From Erythroxylum novogranatense (lineage: Eukaryota; Streptophyta; Magnoliopsida; Malpighiales; Erythroxylaceae), in assembly GCA_029891385.1 (NCBI GenBank), contig CM057224.1, forward strand, positions 28,351,005 to 28,415,004: a stretch of 64,000 nt of DNA, read 5' to 3'. A program made the translations under genes and the position numbers. Below, in pieces: positions 35,712 to 46,661 of the stretch (within the stretch, counting starts at the first letter, position 1; each line of letters opens with the position of its first letter). The notes under the pieces are model-generated. The model was given only the letters and a program-made list of their open reading frames with translations, ran no database searches and had not been told where the DNA came from.

Positions 35712-36650
35712 ACGATCGTGAAAAAGGCCCCATGCACAACTTGTTTATATGATGTATCCATTCCTTCTGACAGCACATCTACCACTAGTCAAAACAAACT
35801 AGACCTACTACTATAGCAATAGTGAGTTTAGGTCGATCCCACAAAAAGCGTGTGTAAAGTTTATGAAATAAAATTAGTTAGTGTTTAATTATTAGGGGGT
35901 TTTAGATTTGTTTGGTTTGAAATAAGAAAATAAAATGAAACTAAACTAAGAAAAACATATTAAAGAGAACATTAAAGTGATGAAAGTGGTGAATTCATTA
36001 GGAATCTAGTTCTTTGGTTCTATCTCGACCTATACCCTAATTAAACATATTTTGATGATTTATTGTTCTCAAATTTCTTCTAGAAACTATTAATCATAGG
36101 TTAATCTATTAACCCGAGTCTTCCCTTAAGTTGTGTTTAATCAAGATATAATCATTAATTAAACCTAGCAACTGAATAACTTAGAATACGATCTCTAAAT
36201 TTAATTAGGAAATCGCATTACGAATTAGAAAAATCGATTAATTAAGGAAACAACTGCATACGATGCATCATTTAACCTAGGTTATATTATCCCTAATGAT
36301 TACAAGCCATTAGTCGCTATAAATGAATTTCAACATGAAGATTACAGATTACATTAAATATTCTAACAATGGGTTTGTAATAAAGCTGTCCAATGAACGT
36401 AATAAAATCATCTTTTCATAATACCCAAATTCATAGACATCGGATAACAAAAAGAATTTCTAAGGAGAGAAAGAGACAATAAATACAAGGAAGAAATGTT
36501 TCACTGGGTTTTCACTGTTGATATTGCCTTCAAATTGATGTCAGAAAGCTACCTTTCCATGTGTCTTCTCATAATGGAGAGCTTACCTCCCTCTTGTTGC
36601 TCTCCTGAAGATCCCTCATGATTTAGCCCAGTCAAAAATATCTTCTCCTC
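35712..36650 (-). mobile_element. LTR end remnant of a Tat/Athila-type element (tentative)
   Basis: On the - strand the sequence TTTGTGGGATCGACCTAAAC, followed by CTATAGTAGTAGGTC, resembles the U5 end of Tat/Athila LTRs. It is AT-rich and without coding sequence. It ends where pararetroviral sequence begins, near 36650. Confidence 0.4.
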
Positions 36651-36659
36651 TTTTCTCTA

Positions 36660-36975
36660 TATTTTCATCAATACTGGTTTAAGTGGAAGTTACATTAATC
36701 ATAATCTAATAAATAATTTAATAAAATTCCACTTAATAGAGCATTATCAATTTATAAATTTCAATGGTGACATACACCAAATAGATAATGCTATAGAAAC
36801 TACTATTAAGATAGAAGATAATAAAATACCTATACGACTATTAGTTGAATCTGTAGGATTTAATTTAGAGATAATGCTAGGTACTAGTTTTCTCGAGCAA
36901 GTCCAATCATATAACATAAATGAATATGGAATACAATTATACTATAACAATAACATCATATATATTCTTAGATAA
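36660..36975 (+). pseudogene. Endogenous pararetrovirus: first retropepsin-like reading frame (5' truncated)
   Basis: An open frame of about 105 codons ends at TAA 36973-36975. It has FINTGLSGSYI near the start (NTG where DTG is expected) and IMLGTSFLEQ towards the end, the two-part signature of a retropepsin fold. There is no start codon, because the upstream part is replaced by the LTR remnant. Its stop overlaps the next start (TAATG), a coupling typical of caulimovirids. It could be the end of a larger viral polyprotein. Confidence 0.6.
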
Positions 36976-37542
36976 TGACTAGTCTAACTAGTATTTATAT
37001 TCTTATTAAAATTAATTATAAAGATTATTAAATAGAGAATTTTGGAACTTATATAGATAGTGGAGCGTGTTCATACTTATGTAAATCAAGTTGTTTTCCT
37101 AAACAATATCATAAACCTTTAAAACCTATAATAAGGTTAGATATTTCTAATGATCATATACATTTATCTACCGGTATACAACAACCTCAAATCCTTTTAG
37201 GGTCATTTTTAATTAAATTTCCTCCCGTTTATTTTTATGATACTTACACAGATACTCTCCTACGAAATAATTTGCTGCAACTATTTCATAAAATCTTATT
37301 TGATATTTTAAAACAACAAATCCATTTCAAAACTTCTTGTGCTCACTGGATAATTGTCAACTTTCTTAAACATCCTTATTGTAGGACCTCGACCTCTCGG
37401 GCCTCGCGTCCACAGGACCTTGGCCTCTCGGGCCTCGCGTCCTCCAAAAGGCCTCGGCCTCACTCCCACCCACCCGCTTGCAGATATTGTCCGCTTTGGG
37501 CCTCGGCCTCTAGGGCCTCGCACCCTCACGGTTTTACTTTTC

Positions 37543-37638
37543 CACAGGACTTCCCAGGAGGTCACCCATCTTGGTACTGCTCTGGCCCTAACATGTTTAA
37601 CTTCGGAGTTCTGATGAGATCCGGTGCGTTAGGGTATG
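37543..37638 (-). ncRNA. 5S rRNA-derived segment in TRIM LTR (left)
   Basis: On the - strand it contains GCACCGGATC, CATCAGAACTCCGAAGTTAA and GATGGGTGACCTCCTGGGAAG. These match the 3' three quarters of plant 5S rRNA including the internal A-box and C-box regions. It is not a functional 5S gene, because the 5' end differs and it sits in an LTR. Confidence 0.85.
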
Positions 37639-37901
37639 GAAAACGAGTCTGCAAAGGAGAGGTTTCCACATCCTTATAAGGCATGCTTCGTTCTCCTCTC
37701 CAGTCGACATGGGATACCCCTAAGTATCCACCCCCCTCGGGAGGCCCAGCATTCACGCTGGCATATCGCTCAGGTCCTGTCTCTGATACCAATCTGTAGG
37801 ACCTCGACCTCTCGGGCCTCGCGCCCACCTACCTGCTTGCAAATATTGTTCGCTTTGAGCCTCGGTCTCTAGGACCTCGCACCCTCATGATTTTACTTTT
37901 T

Positions 37902-37998
37902 CACAGGACTTCCCAGGAGGTCACCCATCCTGGTACTGCTCTGGCCCTAGCACGTTTAACTTCGAAGTTCTGATGGGATCCGGTGCGTTAGGGCATGG
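37902..37998 (-). ncRNA. 5S rRNA-derived segment in TRIM LTR (right)
   Basis: It is as the left copy but closer to 5S consensus (GGATCCCATCAGAACTTCGA, and GGATGGGTGACCTCCTGGG). It may retain Pol III internal promoter activity. Confidence 0.87.
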
Positions 37999-38763
37999 AA
38001 AACACGGCTGCAAGGAAGAGGTTTCCACATCCTTATAAGGCATGCTTCGTTCTCCTCTCCAGTCGATATGGGATACCCCTAAGTATCCACCCCCCCTCGG
38101 TCTTTCCTCATTGGGGAAATTAGATATTTAAAGAGTTATGATAATCAATCAAGGGTATAAGGAGTTTATTATACTATTGAAGAGTAGAGTGTCTCAATTG
38201 TGTTTAGATTGGATAAGTGTGTAAAGAGTTATGCATGTTAGAAATTCAGATGGTGAAGAGAGAGAAATAAGTGCAAACCCTCTTATCTTTTGTTTTATCC
38301 TAAAGTTTCTTTTGCTTATATCTTCGTCATCCGACCTTCGATTGACCTGGTTCTTGAGGCATCAGATTCGTCTAATATTTAATTTCATTTATTTGTGAAA
38401 TTGGAAATTTTTATAGCTGAAATTGACGTGGATCGATTATGTCAAAGTGAGAGGACCGGAAAATGATTTTTTTGACTCGTATTTTATTTATAATTGGACC
38501 TATAGAGGTCCGAATTGAGTGATTTTTATGTCTACGGGTTTCTAATTTATAAAGGAAAATTTGGTGACGGGAAATTGTGCAATAGTGTCGGGAATGTCAT
38601 GAACATGCATTGTACACGTTTTAATTGTTCTATGTGCATTGTTTGCTACTTTTGAATATACATTTGGTAATGTGTCACTATTTTGAATGTTATAGAGGCA
38701 CAGTTGGAATGTCATCCCACGGACGTTGCTGAGACTTCCCCACATTAGCTCGGAAGCTATTTG

Positions 38764-39678
38764 GTGAGTAACCTAGATGGTTTCTCGATTATTGATTGTT
38801 TATAATTTTACACTATAACACTGTGGAGAATAATGGAGGGCTTTGCATTTGTTTATGACTGATTCCGAGCTGAAGGTGCCCGATGTACTAGGAGAATTTG
38901 ACATAGAAGTGTTATTTGTCTGAGAATTTGAGACCTTCGTGTTTCCAATGTGATAGATCGTGATTGTGATTATATTGTGAATAGTTGTGAAATAATTGTT
39001 TGACTATAATAATTTGGGTTCGAGTGTGATGTGATAAATTGTGATACGGAAATTGGTCAGATACGCTTCGCTTATTTGTAACATGTGGATAATTGTGCTG
39101 CATTTACTGTTAAATTGGGATATATGCATTTCATACATGAATGCATGACCAGTTAATGAGAGTTGTGACTGGAGTAGCCACCGAGAGCTATAAGCTCAAC
39201 GTTTATATTGGGCCTCGAGCCCCACAGTGATTCAGAGTCACAGGCTCACCGATTAATGCACCCATATTGGGACAGTTCAGAGCCTCAAGCTCACCGATTA
39301 ATGCACCCATATTGGGACAGTTTCAGAGCCTCTGACTCAACAATTAATGTGCCCTTATTAGGACAGTTTAGGCGCTCAGTCACAACACCGAAATAAAATA
39401 GAAATGTGTCATATGCACATGTCATATGTATCTGATTTTAGTCTCTTTGATTGAGCGAAAGGCTAACTGCCTTATGCTTCTGTGGTATTTCTGAATGTGA
39501 ATTTTGGATGTTTATGAATTCAATTGGTTATGTATGTCTGTGCAATGTGATAATTAAATATGCAACAATGTGAATATTTGTTATATGGAACGTTGTGTTG
39601 CATGAATTGAGTGAACCATCGATGATAGTTTCTCACTGAGTTCGCAAAACTCACCCAAAATTTGCAATTATTTTTCAG
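38764..39678 (+). other. Putative LTR intron, diverged copy
   Basis: Donor TTG|GTGAGTAAC and acceptor AATTATTTTTCAG are retained although the inside has diverged and grown to about 915 nt. Confidence 0.45.
39162..39386 (+). other. Mini-hairpin array, diverged copy
   Basis: The outer stem GTTGTGACTG (39162-39171) / CAGTCACAAC (39377-39386) differs from the 32303 copy by a paired C-to-T and G-to-A change. Units are GAGCT-ATA-AGCTC (39185-39197), GAGTC-ACA-GGCTC with a G-T wobble (39235-39247), and weaker GAGCC-TCA-AGCTC (39280-39292) and GAGCC-TCT-GACTC (39326-39338). CCCATATTGGG hairpins are added in a local duplication. Confidence 0.7.
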
Positions 39679-41387
39679 GACTCAAAAGAATACCTCGTTA
39701 GACAACGGGCGTATGACATCTGCTGGTTAATGAAGTAGAGAAGGGGTCGGGATCAGTTCGTGTCTGCATTAGTGTATTTTATTTTCTGAATTTTTGCATT
39801 AATGATATTGTATTTATGGAAAGGGCCCCGAGGTCATTGAATTGTTTATGTAAATTGTTTTCTGCATAAATTATAACGTGTGTGTGTATGTGTTAAAGAA
39901 AAAAAATTATACTGAGTTTTGACTGAGTGATGTAGCACGCCACCCTCGCGGGGCATAGACTCGGATATCACCTTCGATGTCGGGTTCGGGTCATGCAGGA
40001 GTGGGTGTACACTTATGGTCATTTTACCCCTATTACTTTTAAACCTTGCACTACCCAGCGTAGTGTAGATATAAAAAAAACTAATTTTTCCAAAATGTAA
40101 CCCTTTATTGAAAATAGAAAATATTATAGAAAACAAATACCAACAGATAAAATATATCAAAGATGGATTAAGTAGTTAAAAAAATAACAAGGAATTACTA
40201 TGGTAATCCATTACAATTTTATGATAAAACATAGAAGCAATGCTAGAAATGGTAGATAAACAAAAGGTTATTAGAGTAATTACAATGAGATATGATTTGG
40301 AAGATAAAGAAGAATTTAAAAAGCAACTCCTTGAACTAGAAAATCTAAAATTATTAGCTCTAGTAAATCCCCATATTTGTTTAGAAACTATACATAGATA
40401 CTTAGAAATAAAGCAAGGATGGTGGTAAATTATAAAAAATTAAATAATACAATATTTGATGGATTGTTTTGCCTCATAAAGAAACATTAATAAACTTAAC
40501 AAGAGCAAAACAATTTTTTAAAAATTTTGACTATAAAAGTGCATTTTGGCAGATAAAAATCAATAAAGATAGTATTCCTTACACTGCTTTCTTTACTCCA
40601 TAAGTTCATTATGAGTGGCTAGCGATGCCCTTTGGTTTAAAAAGTGCCCACAAATATTCCAAAGAAAAATGGATAATATTTTTAAATATCATAATTTTAT
40701 ACATTATTATTTAGACGATATTTTAATCGCTAACAATAACATTTCTCAACATATTATGCATCTCCATATATTTGCAGATTCATGTGAAAATCATGGTCTT
40801 GTTATTTCAAAAAAAAACTAAGATATGTTAAACAGAAATAGAATTTAAAGGTGTTAAACTTCAACCTCATATTCTTGAAAAAATTTCGCAATTCCCTAAT
40901 GGATTACAAGATAAGAAACAAGTTCAAAGGTTTTTAGGTGTATTTAATTATGCATCTGATTTTATTCAAATTTTAACTAAGATCAGAAAACCTTTTCAAA
41001 TGCTTTTAAAGAAAGATCAAAGATTTTAATTTTCACCTTATTAGATTGAACAGGTAAAGAAAATTAAAGTTCTTTGCTTTACTCTACATAAGCTTTCTTT
41101 ACCCTCTGATGATGCCTCTAATCATGTATGGAGTGGAATATTTAAAAAAAGATAGATTATGATAATGCTAATGTTAAAGTGAATTAGTCTCTTTGAATGT
41201 ATACCTCAAGAACTTTTAAAGATACTCAAGAACAATACCATATAAATGAAAAAATTATTGATAATAGTAAAAAGTTGTCAAAATTTTTATTATTTCTTGT
41301 TACCAAAAAGATTTTTGTTAAGAACTGATAATACTCAAATAAAAGCATTTATTCATAATAAGTTGCCTACTAAACCTGAATATAAGA

Positions 41388-43254
41388 TGTTGGACCAATG
41401 GTGGTTGACAAATTAAATCCCTTTATGTTTTGATAATAATAAAATATCTAGAATTAGTTAAGAAATTATTTCAGGTACTATTCATGAAAGAGTTGTGCAA
41501 ATCAAGAAGAGCAAGTGTTTAATCATTAAAGAATCAAGATGGGAGTTGCCTTCTAAGAGAAAATGACATAAAACATAAGGATTATCGAGGATTTGGTCAG
41601 ATGTGACCATTGAAGTCAATACAAGTCGACTTACATGGAGATATGACAATACAAGTCGACTTATCATACACAAGTCGACTTATCGTGGACGACAAGTCGA
41701 CTTACATGGAACAATCGACTTATTGGAGGCGGAGTTACAATTTTACGTAAATGGTTGAAACAAGTGACTTATATATTAGACAAGTCGACTTATGGATGCA
41801 CCAAATCAGCTCCAACGGTCCAATAAGCTAAAAATAGAATGGAGATTATCAAGGCAGGCTATAACAAATCAAGCAACAATTTAGAAGAGCTCCAACACTA
41901 TATTTCTTCAAGTATAAATAGAGGATGATGGAAGAAGAGTATAGAGAAGTTCTACAAGCCTACATACTCTTCTATTGCTCCAAAATTGCTCATTATTGTT
42001 CTTATCTTATTACATCATGTATTGAGCTTTGTTCTTCAATCTTTATCTTATTTCTCTTACAATTTGGTGACTAGTGAAAGGTCACGTGTGAGGTAACAGG
42101 CCAAAATTAAGCGTTATTGGTAGGATTTGTGTCGGAAGACAAATCAAGTGTAAAGGTAGCTTAGCCGAAATCAAGCGAGATTAAAGAGTTCACACTGAAC
42201 TACAAAGTGTGCAATAAAGTGGTTAGCGATCCGGAAGGGGTTGAATAGATCTTTAAGCTTTTGTAATTTTACAATAAAATCGAAGTTAATACACACAAAA
42301 CAATTTAGATAAACTTAAATAAAAGTGTAGGAAGAAGATCAAACACTATTTTTATAGAGGTTCTGCTAAGACCCACGCCCTCTACCTAAGCTCCCACTTA
42401 GGATTTTGCAAACCACTTTATCAGCACACTTTGTAGTTCAGGTGAACTCTTACAATATCGCTGATTTCCTACTCAAGCTACCTTTACACTTGATTTGTCT
42501 TCCGCACAAATCCTACCAATACCGCTTGATTTTCTACTGTTACCTCACACGTGACCTTTCACTAGTCACTCAAATTGTAAGAGAAATAAGATAAAGATTG
42601 AAGAACAAAGCTCAATACATGATGTAATAAGATAAGAACAATAATGAGCAATTTTGGAGCAATAGAAGAGTATGTAGGCTTGTAGAACTTCTCTATACTC
42701 TTCTTCCATCATCCTCTATTTATACTTGAAGAAATATAGTTGTTGGAGCTCTTCTAGCCGTTGTTTGATTTGTTATAGCCGTTCCTTGATAATCTCCATT
42801 CCATTTTTGGCTTATTGGACCGTTGGAGCTGATTTGGTACATCCATAAGTCGACTTGTCTAATGTATAAGTCGACTTGTTTCAACCATTTACATAAAAAT
42901 TGTAACTCCGCTCTCCAATAAGTCGACTTGTCCCATGTAAGTCGACTTGTCGTCCACGATAAGTCGACTTGTGTATGATAAGTCGACTTGTACTGTCATA
43001 TCTCCATGTAAGTCGACTTGTATTGACTTCAATGGTAACATCCGACCAAATCCTCTATAATCCTTATGTTTTATGTCATTTTCTCTTAGAAGGCAACTCC
43101 CATCTTGATTCTTTAATGATTAAATACTTGCTCTTCTTGATTTGCACAACTCTTTCATGAATAGTACCTGAAATAATTTCTTAACTAATTCTAGATATTT
43201 TATTATTATCAAAACATAAAGGGATTTAATTTGTCAACCACCATTGGTCCAACA
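41388..43254. mobile_element. Giant inverted-repeat element with LTR-like ends
   Basis: The termini TGTTGGACCAATGG (41388) and CCATTGGTCCAACA (43254) are flanked by the 5-bp TSD TAAGA (41383-41387 and 43255-43259). The arms 41388-42224 and 42411-43254 are near-identical inverted copies around a 186-bp spacer. Each arm has an inward-facing TATAAATAG box (41913-41921; 42714-42724 on -) and a cluster of AAGTCGACTT palindromes. TG...CA ends, 5-bp TSD and an LTR-style promoter suggest two LTRs in opposite orientation, but no retroviral gene, PBS or polypurine tract is visible. A foldback DNA element is the alternative. Confidence 0.8.
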
Positions 43255-43355
43255 TAAGAGACATATAAGATGGCAAACTTTATTACCTGAATATACTTTT
43301 GATATTGAAATTATTAAATCTAATAATAATATTCTTGTAGATCTTTTAACCAGGG

Positions 43356-43566
43356 ATGACCAGCCCTATAGAAGAGATATTTGATCTTTTAGATCAAATG
43401 TCTGAAGATATAGATATCTATCAAGCATAGATAAAAGATCTGCTAGATATTGCAAATTTCCCTTCGATATCAAAAGAAATAGCTGAATTACTTTTCTCTT
43501 TTTGCCATGTATGGAAAGAAAAGAGAAACCATTACGACTAAATCAATTCATATTAATATATCACTT
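43356..43566 (+). pseudogene. Pararetroviral ORF downstream of pol, copy A (start only)
   Basis: The ATG at 43356 overlaps the end of pol. The product begins MTSPIEEIFDLLDQMSEDID and is lost at about 43560, where an inverted copy begins. Related starts are at 45432 (-) and 47830 (+). By position this is the ORF VI/transactivator slot of caulimovirids, but I cannot confirm homology. Confidence 0.5.
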
Positions 43567-43788
43567 TTAAGATCGCGATAAAATATAGGTTTTTATTAGA
43601 TCTAAACTTTTCAAGATATTGAAGATTAAAGTTATTCTAACTAAATCTTCTTCCTCCAAATTATCATTATCTATTATAATATCAATCACTTCTTCATATA
43701 AAGAAGTAATTATTTTGTTTATAGAATTGATAAAATCTAGATCTAATCCAAATAATCCATATAAAAATTTTTCAAGAAAAGAAGTCAT
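43567..43788 (-). pseudogene. Small pararetroviral ORF after the leader, copy B
   Basis: An open frame begins MTSFLEKFLYGLFGLDL and is rich in acidic and hydrophobic residues. It is cut at the junction with copy A. The homologous stretch at 50640-50760 (+) is broken. It follows the viral leader in the circular order (RT-RH, ORF, leader, this ORF). The function is not recognised. Confidence 0.45.
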
Positions 43789-43809
43789 GAATAATTTGAA
43801 GAGCAAAAA

Positions 43810-44200
43810 TTGTCCATTATGCTTTCGGACCTATTTCCTTAGTGTTTTGATCATAACTTCACTGAGTTTCCATCAAGTATTTTATCGACCATTCTAGATC
43901 CAGCCTCAAGAGGTAACCACCCTTGACAAATCCTTTAGTAAAGTCTAGCACAACCTTATTTCATTTCCTACATTAAGATATAGACTAAAGAGTAAGCTGG
44001 GAGAGTAAAGTTTTAATATGAAAAATGTAAACTCTATCTGCATAAGAAAAAGGATTTTTATTTCATAAGAAGAGAGTACATGAAGAGATATTATAAAGAG
44101 TGAGGCATGCAAGTGATGCCCTTCCATCATTGAAGTTGGGGCTTATTTATACACAAATTTTACAAACAAATTTAAAATCCAAAAGTTAAAGACTACATCT
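43810..44200 (-). promoter_or_regulatory. Pararetroviral intergenic promoter/leader, copy B
   Basis: A TATAAATA-type box on - at about 44142-44151 and AATAAA at 44057-44062 lie about 85 nt apart. This is the close promoter-to-polyadenylation spacing of caulimovirid terminal repeats. Copy C has the same pair at 49081 and 49168. Confidence 0.55.
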
Positions 44201-44459
44201 GATCTGTTCTTGAAGTTCATCCTTATCTTTAAGAGATTATCTTTCTCTATATTAGACAAGAGGATTCTCTTATCTTTGCTTTTAAATGATAGGAGATTTC
44301 CTTATCTCTTGCTTTATCTTTACATCTTGGAGTCTAATCAGGATCAACATAAGTATTGACTCCAGAATATTCAACTTTTTCTTTTGGTTTTAAAGACTTG
44401 ATACCACTTGTACAAGCTGGACAGATGCTCTCGGGATGCTTTCTAAGGTGGCAAAAATC

Positions 44460-45432
44460 TTCTTTATGCTTCAAGACTTAATTTAATTTTTCCTCTCTTG
44501 ATCATACCAATTTTCACTTTAACAAAATTCTTTGCAACATTTTTTACTAGGGTTATCATTAGTGAAGAAAAATTACTCTTACTAGTATAGAATTTGCATC
44601 CATTTTCGAAAACGGCTTCCATGTCAGAAATAATAGTGGATATCAGTTTCATTGAACTTAGAAAATTCTTTCCTTAACTTCAAATCTATCATAATAGGGA
44701 AATGTTCTGATTTTTTATCATTATAAAATGATATGTGTTATATCATTCATCTTTGTACAAATTCGAGCCAGCAGATAATATCTTAAGCATTAAAGTGTCT
44801 CTAGGAGTTATTGTGGAGTTGTTCAAATAACAATCTTTAACTCCTTCTTGAATTCACTTAGGAAGTAAAGAAATCTCTATAAACTCTTGATTAGTTAAAT
44901 AGATAGTATTTATGGCCCGAAATTGTACCAATCACAAATAGTTTGAGGATGAGTTCTCTGCAAAAAGTTCAATATAGGGTATATCCCTGAAAATTCAATA
45001 TAACAAGTATCATTATTTTGTAGAGAACATAAGTCTCTCATTATTTCGAAATGTGCTTGAACAATAGGATGATTTCTAGAATAGCTTTCAATCATAGTTT
45101 TTTTTTGGTATCTAGGATTTACAAGAAATAATTAGTCGTAAGGAAATATTATCAGGAGTAACGGCCTCTAGACTTAGATGAAGATCCTGTGGACTTGGAA
45201 TCTTCATTTATCTTGATCTAATTGAGCAACCTATAAAGTTTTTGCACCGAATAGTGGTAATGGTTTATATTTGCTTGCCATACATGGCAAAAAGAGATAA
45301 GTAATTCAACTATTTCTTTTGATATCTATAGGAAATTTGCAAAATCTATTAGATCTTTTATCTGTGCTTGACAAGTATTTATATCTTAAAACATTTGATA
45401 TAAGAGATCAACTCTTCTTTGGGGTTGGTCAT
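44460..45432 (-). pseudogene. Pararetroviral ORF downstream of pol, copy B
   Basis: The start is at 45430-45432. The frame is broken, with blocks at 45095-44910 (HPIVQAHFEIMRDLCSLQNN) and 44652-44464. Related blocks occur in copies D (47017-47504) and C (48237-48900). Near the end, GTACAAGTGG-type sequence encodes a Cys-containing segment. No named domain is recognised. Confidence 0.5.
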
Positions 45433-45439
45433 CCTTGGT

Positions 45440-46660
45440 TAAAAAATCTATAAGAATATTATCATTAGATTTAATAATTTCAACATCATAAGTATATTTG
45501 GCTAATAGAGTGTCATCTTACATATCTCTTATATTCAGTTTAGAAAGCAAATTATTTTGAATAAATGTTTTACTTAAGTATTGTCAATTCTTAATAAAAA
45601 TCTTTTGGTAATAGAAAATAATAAAATTTTTACAGCTTTTTACTACTGACAATAATTCTTTTTCATTTATATGAAATCAATGTTGAGAATCTGTAAGAGC
45701 TCTTGAGGTATACCTTCAAAAAGACTCATTCACTTTAACATTAACATCGTCACAATCTATCTTTTTTAATATTCCACTCCATATATGATTGGAAGCATCA
45801 GTTTCAAGGATTAGATCATCTTTATCAAAGGGTAAAGAAAGTTTAGATAGAGTACAACAAAGAATTTTAATTTTCTTTACCTGTTCAATCCAATAAGGTG
45901 AAAATTCAAACATTTGATTTTTTAAAAACATTTGAAAAGGTTTTTTTATCTCAACTAAATTTTGAATAAAATCATATTCTTAATTTAATACACCTAAAAA
46001 ACTTTGAACTTTTGTCTTATCTTGTACTCTATTAGGGAATTGCAAATTTTTTTCAAGAATATAAGGTAAAAGTTTAACACCTATACCATCTCTTTCCACT
46101 CCAAGAAATTCTATTTCCGTTTGACATATCTTAACTTTTTTCTTTAAAAGAGCAAGACCATTTTTTCACATAAATCTACAAATATATGAAGATGTCTAAT
46201 ATGTTGAGAAATATTATTGCTAGCAGCTTAAAATATCATCTACATAACAATGTATAAAATTTTGATATTTTAAAATATTATTCATTTTCTTTGGAATCTT
46301 TATGGGACATTTTTATCAAAGGTATTACTAACCACTGAAAATGACCTTGTGAAGTAAAGAAAGTAGTATCGAAATACTCTCTTTATTCATTTTATCTACT
46401 AAAATTCACTTTTATTGTCAAATTTAGAAAAAAATATTTTCCTCTTGTTAAGTTTATTAATGTTTCTTTATAAGGCAAAAATATCCATCAAATACTATAT
46501 TATCATTTAATTTTTTATAATTTACCACCATCCTTGCTTTATTTCCAAGTATCTCTACATGGTTTCTAACCATAAAACTAGAGAAGAATGTGGGGATTTA
46601 CTAGATCTAATAATTTTCAGATTTTTTAGTTCAAAAAGTTTCTTTTAAAATTCTTCTTGA
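45440..46660 (-). pseudogene. Pararetroviral RT-RNase H, copy B (inverted)
   Basis: On the - strand the same RT order as copy A is visible: NYKKLN near 46500 and RNase H start with SPYWIEQVKKIKILC and ILETDASNHIWSGI (45931-45716). Frameshifts and stops are frequent. The orientation is opposite to copies A, C and D. Confidence 0.75.
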
Positions 46661-46661
46661 T

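Larger units (their letters stand above)
37380..38100 (-). mobile_element. Cassandra-like TRIM (5S rRNA-bearing LTRs)
   Basis: Two similar LTR-like units start TGTAGGACCTCGACCTC at 37380 and 37795. Each contains a reversed 5S rRNA-like segment. Between them is a short interior. Next to the 37795 unit the - strand reads TTGGTATCAGAGAC, an initiator-Met PBS. A purine-rich GAGGGGGGTGG on the - strand near 37726-37736 is the likely polypurine tract. There are no proteins, as is normal for TRIMs. The right end is unclear because it runs into family A sequence. Confidence 0.78.
37380..40011. mobile_element. Chimeric insertion: Cassandra-like TRIM joined to a family A LTR
   Basis: The unit starts TGTAGGACC and ends GGGTGTACA. 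It is flanked by the 5-bp duplication CTTAT (37375-37379 and 40012-40016). Removing the unit and one CTTAT restores the pararetroviral frame (...LKHPY then GHFTPIT). The left 0.7 kb is a 5S-bearing TRIM on the - strand; from about 38101 the rest is family A LTR on the + strand. No TSD surrounds the TRIM alone. Confidence 0.8.
38101..40011 (+). mobile_element. Family A LTR, diverged, lacking its own left end
   Basis: It matches the family by AGAGGCACAGTTGGA, GTGAGTAACCTAG (38764), the hairpin array (39162-39386), the CATCGATGAT hairpin near 39618, CGTTAGACAACGGG and the terminal CGCCACCCTCGCGGGG...GTGTACA. The start expected for the family (TGTAACATCC) is not found. The sequence passes directly into the TRIM. 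Confidence 0.8.
36975..43384 (+). pseudogene. Endogenous pararetrovirus pol (protease, RT, RNase H), copy A, twice interrupted
   Basis: The ATG at 36975 opens a caulimovirid pol. It has the protease motif TYIDSGAC and a later LLRNNLLQLF block. It is cut at 37379 by the 37380-40011 insertion and resumes in frame at 40017. RT motifs are VVNYKKLN, NFDYKSAFWQIKI, YEWLAMPFGLK and YLDDILIANNN (about 40430-40750). PNGLQDKKQVQRFLGVFNYA and a degraded RNase H follow to 41387. After the inverted-repeat element the RNase H end (RWQTLL, LLTRDDQP) runs to TGA 43382-43384. Stops and frameshifts show it is defunct. Confidence 0.85.

Noticed and set aside
37272..37679. 135-codon frame across the TRIM
   Set aside because: It crosses the viral/TRIM junction and the antisense of 5S-like sequence, so it is a shadow frame.
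41482..41673. Matching 63-codon frames at 41482-41673 and 42969-43160
   Set aside because: They are the same sequence in the two inverted arms, overlap the AAGTCGACTT cluster, and show no protein motif.
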